Assembly (NCBI RefSeq): GCF_964355755.1
Contig: NC_092670.1
Location: 3,931,001-3,995,000 of the forward strand
Direction: 5' to 3'
From: Antedon mediterranea
Taxonomy: Eukaryota > Echinodermata > Crinoidea > Comatulida > Antedonidae
Length of the DNA: 64,000 nucleotides
A model generated the notes under the pieces. The model was not told where the DNA came from. It saw only the letters and a list, made by a program, of their open reading frames with translations, and ran no database searches. Positions within the stretch are counted from its first letter, which is position 1, and every line of letters starts with the position of its first letter. The position numbers and the translations under genes are program-made. This document shows, piece by piece, positions 55,441-64,000 of this stretch.

Positions 55441-56109
55441 AAGGCTGTACGCGCAACGCAAGTTCATCAATCGCAAGCGACAGTTCGCAAAAACAAATTC
55501 AAAGAAAAAAAATGAAGAATGATTAATTATATAATTTCAAATGGCTTTGTAAAATATTGTCAAAAGGACAAATATGAACATTATTATCATAAGTCCAGGA
55601 ACGTATATGCACAGTAGGCTTTTAGAACATTTTCTTTCTATAGGAAGAACACTAATACTAAATACTTCCACCACCCGATATTTGGCGTCGCGTCAATGCA
55701 GTTTGTGGAAATGACTCAGAAATCGATTTTTACGAAACAGATTAATTTGTACTCCGGAAAAATACATTTTACATTAAACATGATTAACCAATCACGTACA
55801 CGTATGTTAAGTTTGATTATAAACTAACGGATACTTATAGATAGTTAACCAACCAACCATGTGTATGCGAAGTATTACAAACTATACTGATACTGATATT
55901 ATTTTATTGTCCATAGTAATATATAAGTTACTTGCCGATGATTCTAAGGAACTATGTTATAATGGTACTTACGACAACTAACAACTTAGTTACAGGTATG
56001 AAAATTCATAGATAGGCAAACTAAACAGAATTACAAACTCGTTGGCAGGAAATCTGTCAGATTCGTTCCTTTAGTCGTTCTACTTTTGTTGTCAAACAAA
56101 AACTTGCAA
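55441..56109. other. Gene-free stretch before unit 6
   Basis: A CGCAACGCAAG-type short repeat cluster occurs at 55430-55500. The rest is AT-rich and non-coding, with no identifiable element ends. Confidence 0.4.
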
Positions 56110-56117
56110 AAAGTTGA

Positions 56118-56321
56118 TCAACTCAGTTCACTTTTTCTTCTTCAAACTATCAAGATATTTTCCCTGGTGATAGCAGGGATTTGTTAATTAGAATTAACAA
56201 CTCCCTGGTTGGATTGAATCTTTCTGGATACAGTTTGTAAAGTGTGCAATATCTTCCTCTTGCCTGCTTCGCAATTTATCAAAGGTTTTCTTCTTCATCA
56301 TGCTTATTTCTCTCGCATGGC
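56118..56321 (-). pseudogene. Exon A, unit 6, with palindromic insert
   Basis: After a T-tract and TTTAG acceptor, the reading is open: AREISMMKKKTFDKLRSRQ, EEDIAHFTNCIQKDS and IQP. It is the cleanest exon A apart from a 34-bp palindromic insertion (56174-56207) that brings in a stop. No exons B-D of this unit were found to its left; LINE-derived and other insertions occupy that space. Confidence 0.5.
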
Positions 56322-56800
56322 CTAAAAAAAAATAATTCAGAATTAAAAATACCTGTATGTTACGTGTTCAAAAAGGCATTGGAGCATAAAATCTACATAA
56401 TTAATATTCCAATTCCTGCGCTGGCCTTTGTTATCTAAACAATACAAAGTACATACAATACTGCATCAAAACATTACATATCCTAAAATAATGAAATTGC
56501 TTTTATTGAAGTTCAGTGTTGTGCATCGCTAAACATGGTGTGACGTGGCAGTTGACATAGAAACAACTCAATAATGATATGGTCACACAGCCACAAACAA
56601 GCAGGAAAACCAACTTTCATTATGGACACACATCATTAACTTCTGAAAACACACAAACATCAAAAGTTCAAGGTATTTACTATAATTTATTAAATAAAAT
56701 TCTATAGTCTTTAAAATAGGATTTTTACCCATTTTTACATCAAGTTTTACTAGACTACAACTAACAAGCAGAGATCATATGACACGAAGTAGTAGATATT

Positions 56801-56810
56801 GGAAAAACCC
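56801..56810. promoter_or_regulatory. Rel/NF-kB-like motif upstream of TRIM copy 6
   Basis: GGAAAAACCC, identical to the decamer at 5375-5384, in the shared context ATTGGAAAAACCCATC..GGGCGTGTACAGGAATAAG. It lies 634 bp from the start codon, enlarged by the repeat at 56909-57268. Confidence 0.35.
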
Positions 56811-56908
56811 ATCTGGGCGTGTACAGGAATAAGATTTTATTTTTTAAATTTCAATAAAATGCAGACATGTTTATAAATTAATTTCAGTGCAATATAATTT
56901 GTTCTTTA

Positions 56909-56961
56909 TTACCTCCGCCATGGAGGTTATATTTTCACCCCTGTATGTGGGTGTTTGCGTG

Positions 56962-57002
<41 letters not shown>

Positions 57003-57268
57003 GAACAGCCTGGAGGCCACAGTTTTCATCCGAATCTGACCACATTTGGCCACAATGATCTATGCCCCAAAAGCTCGGACGAGGTTGATTTTGAGAGGAA
57101 AAGGTCATAGGTTAAGGTCACAACTAACAAAATAATATTTCACTGCCTAGAGACCACAGTTTTTTTTCCGATTCTCACCAAACTTAGCCACAATGATCAA
57201 TGACTCATCATATAATTGTATTTAAATTTTGAAAGGTTAGGGTCAAAGAAATAAAAAATATACATATT
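56909..57268 (+). repeat. Dispersed repeat with (GT)n
   Basis: Begins ATTACCTCCGCCATGGAGG, followed by a (GT)n microsatellite (56957-57003). Two partial repeats then contain CCACAGTTTTCATCCGAATC and CCACAGTTTTTTTTCCGATT, with AGCCACAATGATC. The same head in reverse orientation occurs near 53010-53027. It sits between the promoter region and start of TRIM copy 6, inside the inferred 5'UTR intron. Confidence 0.6.
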
Positions 57269-57443
57269 TTCCAGGGACATTTTTTAAAGAAACAGTATAC
57301 TCAATGATGGCCAACAATATTACAGAGCAAGTTACATTACTCTGTATATGTGATATAAATATATCAAATATTGTTTCACCATAGAGAGGAGTATTATAAC
57401 TCTTATGGGGTGTTATTATCTTACAGGATCAACTTCTTTCAAA

Positions 57444-59549
57444 ATGGCTACAAGCAAATTAAATCAGTTTATTCAAGTTGTAGATGAGGACTTAGTATGT
57501 GCCATTTGCCAGGAAAGGTTTCAGGATCCTAAAATTCTCCCATGCCTACATAGCTTTTGTTTGTCATGTATAGATAACTGGGTAAAAACAAACAACGGCA
57601 AACTAACATGTCCAATTTGTTGCAAATCATGTCCTATTCCAGATGGCGGGCTTAAGAAGCTTCCACCAAATACATTTCTAAATAACATGTTAGAAAACAT
57701 TGAACAATTTCAGAAGAAGGATAATATAAAGTGCATTTGTGGAACAACAGAACAGGCAATACACTACTGTAAAGAATGCAGACATTACTTGTGTTCCACA
57801 TGTAGTAAGTATCACAAAATGTTGCCAATGTCAGCAACTCATACGCTACTTGCTGCAGAGGAAGTGCAATCAATGACGCCACAACAACTTGAAGCATTAA
57901 ATCCACCATTGTGTTCTTCTCACAACAAACCACTAGAGCTATACTGTACAAAATGTAAAGAACCAATATGTATTCAATGTGCCATAATAACACATGCAGT
58001 AGATCACAAACCAATTGAAATTGTGAAAGCATTTGAATCATTTAAAGAATCTGCACAACAACTGAAATCAACAGCCCATCACTACAAAGCTAAACTAGAA
58101 AATAGACTCAAGGAACTCACAGAGAATGCTGAACAACTAATAGACAGTAAAGAAACAAGTATCAAAGATATTAATAATCAAGTTCAAGAAACGATACAAA
58201 TAATCCAGAAAAAGGGAGATGAAATGAAAAAAAAAGTTGACACAATTTATGAAAATGAAAAGAAAATAAATGACATAGAAATGGAGAAAATAAGGGCAAT
58301 TACTGCTGAACTAAACACAAATGTGAGTTTCCTTAATCAGTCACTAAAAAGTGAACCATCAACTGCTATGATGTCAAGTGAGATTGCATTGAATACACTG
58401 AAGGATCAGATGAGCAATTCTGAAGAAATCAAACAAAATAACAATGGACAAATTAACTTCTTTGGAAACAAACATCAAATTGATATGTTAAACCAACATG
58501 AAATTGGAATTGTGACACAGCTTAATGTAAAGGTACCGGAATATGTCATCCAAGGTGAAACAATTGTTGCAAAAATAAAACAAAAACATCAAGTTGGTCC
58601 AAATCAACTTACAGCAACATGGACACATTCAAAAAGAGAAACCAACATTAATCTTGTTAAAGAAGATAATGAGTATGTTATAAGAAGAGTATGTAACAAT
58701 ATAGGAGTTTGTACATTAAATGTGTATTTGAATGACAAACCAATCAAACAATCACCATTTACTATCAAAATAGAGAAGACAGGACTGGTAAATGATTTTG
58801 AAGTTGATAAAAACCCAACAGGAGTAGTGAAGTTTGATGATGGTTGCTTGCTTGTTTCATTTGATACAAATGAAATTCACGAGTACAAACAATCAGGAGA
58901 ATGCATCAGCAAGATTACACTACCAGAAAGTGTGACAGTTTACAGAATGTACAAAATGAAGAATAACCATATAGCATTCAGTGATGTAAACTGCATTCAA
59001 GTATGTGATATGAATGGTCATGTGATCAAATCAATTGGTAAAGGTGTATTGAAAGACCCACGTGGTATTTACATAGATGAGGCAACAAATGTTATTTATG
59101 TAGCAGAATGGAACACTGAATGTGTGTTCATGTTTGACATCAATAGTGGTAAGAAACTGATGCAGATAGGATCACAAGAAGTAGAATATGGATACTATGA
59201 TGTAACACTTAAACAAACTGGGAAAATGCTTGTAGCGGATTTGGAAAATGATCAAATTGTATTATATAATAATAAAAACAAGCCATTTAAAGTACTTATC
59301 AATAAAGGCGATGAAGATGGTATGGTGATGTGGCCAAAAGGAGTTGTAGTTGATGAGGATGATAACATCATTGTATCAAGTAACCACAAACTACAACTAT
59401 TCAGCAGTGATGGACATTTTATCAAAAGAATAGATCAGGAACAAGATGGAATTAACAATCCACAGCAGTTATGCATCATTTCATATCACCCACGTAGAAT
59501 TGCTGTAGCTAATTACAGTGGCAGCAACGTCAAAATATTTAATTATTAA
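57444..59549 (+). CDS. TRIM-NHL E3 ubiquitin ligase, copy 6 (intact)
   Basis: 701 residues from MATSKLNQFIQ; the upstream in-frame ATG at 57405 precedes the splice acceptor TATCTTACAG (57417-57426) and is probably intronic. The RING is complete (CAIC..CLHSFCLSC..CPIC). B-box 1 is CICGTTEQAIHYCKEC, and B-box 2 is PLCSSHNKPLELYC with one residue deleted before the distal His pair (THAVDHKP instead of THPSIDHKP). A coiled coil, a filamin-type domain (with TKRE-like changes, SKRETNINL) and NHL repeats ending VKIFNY follow. No lesions. The nearest relative for the NHL part is the pseudogene copy 3 (shared SVTVYRMYKMKNNHIAFSDV). Confidence 0.92.
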   Translation: MATSKLNQFIQVVDEDLVCAICQERFQDPKILPCLHSFCLSCIDNWVKTNNGKLTCPICCKSCPIPDGGLKKLPPNTFLNNMLENIEQFQKKDNIKCICGTTEQAIHYCKECRHYLCSTCSKYHKMLPMSATHTLLAAEEVQSMTPQQLEALNPPLCSSHNKPLELYCTKCKEPICIQCAIITHAVDHKPIEIVKAFESFKESAQQLKSTAHHYKAKLENRLKELTENAEQLIDSKETSIKDINNQVQETIQIIQKKGDEMKKKVDTIYENEKKINDIEMEKIRAITAELNTNVSFLNQSLKSEPSTAMMSSEIALNTLKDQMSNSEEIKQNNNGQINFFGNKHQIDMLNQHEIGIVTQLNVKVPEYVIQGETIVAKIKQKHQVGPNQLTATWTHSKRETNINLVKEDNEYVIRRVCNNIGVCTLNVYLNDKPIKQSPFTIKIEKTGLVNDFEVDKNPTGVVKFDDGCLLVSFDTNEIHEYKQSGECISKITLPESVTVYRMYKMKNNHIAFSDVNCIQVCDMNGHVIKSIGKGVLKDPRGIYIDEATNVIYVAEWNTECVFMFDINSGKKLMQIGSQEVEYGYYDVTLKQTGKMLVADLENDQIVLYNNKNKPFKVLINKGDEDGMVMWPKGVVVDEDDNIIVSSNHKLQLFSSDGHFIKRIDQEQDGINNPQQLCIISYHPRRIAVANYSGSNVKIFNY

Positions 59550-59656
59550 AGTTTTCCTCAAATAAATAACTGTTGTAAAAAGTCATTCATTGATTACAAA
59601 TAAAATATTAATACTTTTCTTTTATGAAAAATAAATATTATGTAATAATAATAAAG

Positions 59657-60228
59657 TGTGAGGTTTTACTACATTAAAGACTCTACTCGCTTGGTTGATT
59701 GAATATCACAGTTGTTTATTCAGTAATACGGTATCATACACAATATAATACACATTCAGGAAGGATACAGGATAATACGGTAATAAAGAAACAGGAACAA
59801 ATGAATTATGCTGTAAGTGAGGTGTGGCTGTAGATGTGCTTTTGAGGAAGTGTTTGAAGTTGTGTCTGGGCTCTTCTGAAACTTGGGGGTACATGTATAT
59901 CGGCTTCTGTTCATTATCATATGTCATTACATCATCTCTGAGCTTAACCATTGGTCCTAAGTGTATCCATGCACCTTTTGGAAGGAATGATGGATTTTAT
60001 CTGGAGGTTACAATAACGAATTGGCCTGTCAAATTACTGCTAATAGTTTTACGATGGGAAAGATCATAGGTCAAATCAACTGTTTTCTTTGGGGCACTAA
60101 TTATTATGTCTAATGAACATTAAAACATCTGGAAAATTTCTTCACTGGACCTTTCTGGGACAAATTGGTGAACTCAATTGAATTGTGATACTGAGGTTGA
60201 TTTTTCAATTATAAATCTATATCATTAC
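59657..60228 (-). mobile_element. Solo LTR, divergent member
   Basis: Starts TGTGAGGTTTTACTAC (the complement of an LTR 3' end) and is similar in order to 62693-63316: CTCTACTCGCTTGG, TTTATTCAGTAATAC, GCTCTTCTGAAACTTGGGGG, GGTCCTAAGTGTATCC and TTTTACGATGGGAAAG. It ends around ATATCATTACA. The homologous 3' flank of TRIM copy 3 (28375-28440) lacks it, so it inserted after the duplication. No internal region and no polypurine tract. Confidence 0.65.
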
Positions 60229-60560
60229 ATTACAATTACAAAGTGAATTGAGTTAATTCAGTAATGAAATATAATATCAATTTGCTAACATTTTATAAAC
60301 AATTATTCATGAATTATTGTAGTATTTTACCTAAAGAGGCTTTAGACAATACAATTTCTTATCTTTCAAAGTAAACAAAATAACAATTTAAGTATAAATA
60401 ATTAAGAGGCAAAAACCCAGAAAGTAATAACATCTGGAGGTTTTCCTCCAAAAAAAACTTGTGACGGGTAGCCAGTTAAGAAGTTGTAATCATATTGAAG
60501 TTTGAACAAACAGAAACAAAACAGACAACGACAAGTTTATAAAAAAAAATACTAAGGAAG
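60229..60560. other. Duplicated 3' flank of TRIM copy 6 (continued)
   Basis: Continues the homology to 28430-28620 after the solo LTR (ACAAAGTGAATTGAGTTAATTCAGTAATG). No gene. Confidence 0.45.
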
Positions 60561-62692
60561 CACAGAAAAACCAGAATAAATATGTTCATTTATTATTACA
60601 AGTTATTTATGGAGTAGAATTTGTTTAAGTTTAAAAGAAAATATTTTTTTTGAAGGTGCCATTTTAATTTTGTCGGGAAGATCATTAAATAATTTGGCGC
60701 CACACGGATATTATGTTGCAATAATTTTAATTTGGTGAGGGGCGGGTGGAGGTTACAGGAGGATCTAGTTTAATGGGTATGAATACTATTATTTTTTATA
60801 AAGCTGCAAGAAAGTTTAGTTGGAAGTAGACAGTTGACATGTTCATAGACGAAGGTGCATTGTTGGAAGATATTGATGTTTTGGACAGTTAATAATTTAA
60901 GGTCAAATCATGCGAAGGATCGACTTCTTTGGGCAAGTAAAATGAAAGACGATATAAAATTCCAATATTTTTCAAAATTTTAGTTTCGATTTCTTTAATG
61001 TGGTGTTTGAAGTTTAGTTCTTCGTCTAAATTTGGTTTGCTTAACAATGGGAATTTTGTTGGCAGCAAGGCAAACATTATGAGTGTCGTTAATCAAATCT
61101 TGGTGTCGAAAACCAAAAAGCATAAAATGGCATTTGTTAATATTTATTGAAAGTTTGTTTGCATTGAAATAATCGTTCACGTTCTTCAATTCCCTATTAA
61201 AAGTATTGAAAATGAAATAAAAATTAGTATGTGAATAAAAAATGGTTGTATCATCAGCATAAGATAAAAAGAAAGGATGTCAGATGCATTTACAATAAAA
61301 AAAAAAAGAAGAGGGTCTAATAGAGACCCTTGAGGAACACCACAAACAATAGGTTTGAAATCGGAAAATACATTGTTGATATGGGTGCATTGAAGTAGAT
61401 TGGACAGATAATCTTTAAAAAGGTCAAGAGTAATGCCACGGATACCATAGTTAAAAAGTTTTGAAAGTAAAATAGTGTGATCAATGGTATCGAATGCCTT
61501 AGACAGATCGATGAATAGGCCAGACGAAAACAACTTATTATGAATAGCATCCACAATGTTGTTGGTAAGCTCAATTAAAGCAAAAGAAGTGGAATAGTTT
61601 TGTCTGAAACCGTATTGTTTATTGTAGAGAATGTTGTGTAGGTTAATGAAATCATACGTACGGTCATAGATAAGTTTTTCAAGAATTTGTGAAAAGAAAT
61701 TGGTCGATAATTGTTGGGATCAAATTTGTTACCTTTTTTGTATATAGGAGTGACCTTTGCAGTTTTCATGCTTTTAGGGAAAGATCTTGTAGATAAAGAT
61801 AAGTTGCAAATATGAGTAAGTGGAGAAAGAATAAGGTCTATTGATTTTTTAACAACATTGCCACATAATATGTCGTCAATTCCAGCAGCCTTGTTGTTTT
61901 TGAACGAGTTGACAATTTTAAGAACCTCATGTTCCGAAACTGGAGATAAAAAAAAGGAATTTGGAGTGGGAGGACTAAGATAGTGACGGAAACTATTAAT
62001 AGAACTAGTGTCGATTTCTTTTGCTAATTCAGGCCCTATATTGGTAAAAGGGTTATTTAATAAGTTGGACACCATTTTCGGGTCTTTTGTTAGATTTCCA
62101 TTACTCATTATCTCAATTTTAGGAATTGTGTTGTTTGATGGTTTTAGTATAGAGTTTATAGTACGCCAAGCAGCTTTAATATTGGATTTGTTTTCATTTA
62201 AAAAGTTGTTATAATAATCAACTTTAACACTTTTTAGAAGATTATTATTACGATACTTTTTGTATTTCAATATATTAGTGTTTGAAGGGTGCCGAATGGT
62301 CTTGAGATAAAGTTTTTGTTTGTATGACATGGAGGTTAAAAGCCCGTTGGTCATCCAAGGTTTTAATTTATTTTTAGTTTTAGGTGGACCTAACAAAAAG
62401 AAGTTCCTATCATAGAGGGCTTTGCACTTTGCTAAAAAAGTATCATACGCTACGTCAGGGTATAATTTATCTAGGACATCCTTCCACGATGTTATTTACA
62501 GATCATTCCGAAAATGATGAATATTGTTTTCATTACATTTTCTAAATTTACGGTTCTCTTTGTCTGTAGAGTTACTTGAATTAGTAATGTTCACAGTGAA
62601 AACAGGAAGGTGATCAGTTGCGTCACTAATGACAATTCCGCTCATTGAAGACTGTTTGAAAAAATGTTATAAATGTAATATAATGTTTGGGT
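60560..62692 (-). mobile_element. CR1/L2-like LINE, minus strand, degraded
   Basis: Read leftward: the endonuclease end (SGIVISDATDHLPVF at about 62640-62595), a linker (KPWMTNGLLTSMSYKQKLYL), RT palm (NNKAAGIDDIL, FPKSMKTAKVTPIYKKGN, NNYRPIS), FIDLSKAFDTIDH, GVPQGSLLDPLLF, then YADDTTIFYSH after a frameshift (about 61265), and a thumb with the C-terminal motif GAKLFNDLPDKIK near 60690. Several frameshifts make it inactive. The endonuclease is cut at 62692, where the LTR element begins; the LINE 5' part should resume beyond that element, outside the window. Confidence 0.85.
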
Positions 62693-63316
62693 TGTTGAGG
62701 TACTAATGAAAGACTCTAACTCGCTTGACTGTCGTAACACATATATTATTTATTCAGTATAATACTTCAGTACAATATACAACTATAAGTATACATAAGG
62801 AACGCGGAGGATCAATGATGCTGTCGGTGAGGTGTGAAGTGTGTAGGTCTGCTTCTGGAGAAGTGGCTGTATGGTGTGTGCTCCGTGAGGTGGCTGTAAG
62901 ATGTGTGCTCCGTGAGGTGGCTGTAAGATGTGTCTGGGCCCTTCTGAAACTTGGGAGTATATTGGCTCAGTTCATTTGCATAATGTCATTACATCATCTG
63001 TGAGGGTAACGATTGGTCCTAAGTTGATCCAGGGGTGTTTAAGTGGGAGTGATTAACGGTATAATAAGGTATTTCTGTGATGGATGACACTGTCAAATCT
63101 GTACTTAAATAGTGTCAATCACTCCTGTGGTTTAACGATGGGAAAGTCACAAAATTAAGCTAAGTGTTTTCTTTAGGGACTCTATTATAAACTAAATGGT
63201 CATTAAAACATCTGGACAAACTCTCCTTCGGCCTTTCTGGGTCAAGTTTGTGAACCTATTTGAATTCCGATACAAAGGTCAATTTCTTAAATATAAAAGT
63301 ATATCTTTATATCACA
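62693..63316 (-). mobile_element. 3' LTR of a minus-strand retrotransposon, 624 bp
   Basis: Complement ends TG..CA: the left edge is TGTTGAGG and the right edge ATATCACA. It is homologous to the LTR at 35214-35809 in inverted orientation. It is longer mainly because of an extra 27-bp unit in a short tandem repeat (CTCCGTGAGGTGGCTGTAAG at 62881 and 62908). It is inserted in the endonuclease region of the LINE at 60560-62692. Confidence 0.75.
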
Positions 63317-64000
63317 TCCCTCTGTTTCCCTTTTTTTTTTTTTTAATCTGTTTAACATATAAAAATGGTTATAATAGTGGCATGCAAAATTAAAGTTATA
63401 TAAAAGAAAAAAACATTATACATATATGCAAAAATTGAGTTAGCCAAAACCATTGACTCTGAAGTGTAACCTTATCACTTTCACTCTCTCTCTTCTCTCT
63501 CTTTAAAAAAATGAAATTAAAAATGAATTTGGTATAAAATTCGCGTAAATCAAACATAAATCAGTTAAAAATAAAAATACAAAACTTAAAAATAGTATGT
63601 TACATTGAACATACGTCAAATCGTGCGACAACTCATCGCGTTCTAATGGTCTTCAAACATAAATCATCAAATTAAAACATAAAACTCAAGAAACTGTGGC
63701 TGATTAGCCTAAAATCAAAATATCAAACTTAATCACTTAAAACTTTAAAGAAACAAATGTGTGTGTCCCGTTGACACAAACTTATCCACAATATATCATT
63801 ATCGTCACAACTTTATCGATTTAAGCATTTATATTTACAGGTAATTACGATTTCAATCGGTCGGCAAATTCGACTTTTGTACTCAATGTTAAAAAAATTA
63901 CAATTAAAAGTACTAAGAAAATCTCCTGTTATTGTATATCAATTAATTAATGCTTGAGATTAACGACTCAAAGGTTAAACAAAATATTTGTTACAAAATG
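63317..64000 (-). mobile_element. Internal region of the same LTR element (runs off edge)
   Basis: Starts at the complement of a polypurine tract (TCCCTCTGTTTCCC plus T-run, 63317-63344) and matches the reverse complement of 34524-35213, including the CTCTCTCTTCTCTCTCTC run. No coding sequence in the visible part. The 5' LTR and any gag-pol lie outside the window. Confidence 0.7.

Noticed and set aside
60889-62396. Host gene on the minus strand
   Set aside because: The frames are successive pieces of one LINE endonuclease/RT protein with frameshifts.
62725-63003. 92-residue frame with repeated VREVAVRCV
   Set aside because: It follows the 27-bp tandem repeat within an LTR and is on the strand opposite to the element.

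Overview
This is a eukaryotic, almost certainly metazoan, genomic window: AT-rich and gene-poor, with spliceosomal signals, tRNA-derived SINE, LINE, LTR and nested terminal-inverted-repeat (TIR) DNA elements. An expanded TRIM-NHL family, a CR1-like LINE with a degraded 2A-like peptide, and a recurring AGGCCTA heptamer point to a marine deuterostome, most likely an echinoderm. That assignment is inference. No bacterial or phage features were seen. Layout: an apolipoprotein-L-like reading frame lies near the left edge (522-1053). The rest is organised by a locally duplicated block holding a TRIM-NHL gene on the + strand and, head to head on the - strand, exons of a second gene family that I do not recognise. 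TRIM copies lie at 5725-7842 (intact), 14888-17005 (intact), 24502-28306 (pseudogene split by a transposon), 46456-48561 (pseudogene), 49817-50305 (NHL-only fragment) and 57444-59549 (intact). Each intact TRIM is one coding exon (RING, two B-boxes, coiled coil, filamin-type domain, NHL repeats) preceded by a conserved 3' splice site, which implies a 5'UTR intron. The - strand exons recur upstream of the TRIM copies; those at 10.0-14.1 kb and 22.6-24.3 kb are the best preserved. Between these blocks is a dense transposon graveyard in which many insertions can be dated relative to each other, because the duplicated blocks supply empty sites. The main ones are: a GCGCAATTT foldback inside a second foldback (11.7-13.7 kb); two related elements with 5-bp target duplications (25.9-27.7 and 36.8-37.9 kb); a 2.9-kb TIR element with another nested inside (28.8-31.8 kb); and an 11-kb array of three TIR elements abutting through single 8-bp target copies, one of them flipped (33.6-44.6 kb). 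That array also carries a nested 4.3-kb TIR element, an LTR, and a retroelement with a complete hammerhead-ribozyme fold at 42883-42940. A long-TIR element with a 9-bp target duplication and an internal 148-bp tandem repeat lies at 51.2-52.1 kb. LINE fragments lie at 17.0-18.9, 20.3-20.9, 54.0-55.3 and 60.6-62.7 kb (minus strand), the last broken by an LTR retrotransposon that runs off the right edge. Functionally, the TRIM proteins are predicted cytoplasmic RING E3 ubiquitin ligases. Three intact copies, two pseudogenes and one fragment side by side indicate birth-and-death evolution. Conserved Rel/NF-kB-like and CRE-like motifs upstream are consistent with, but do not prove, inducible or immune expression.
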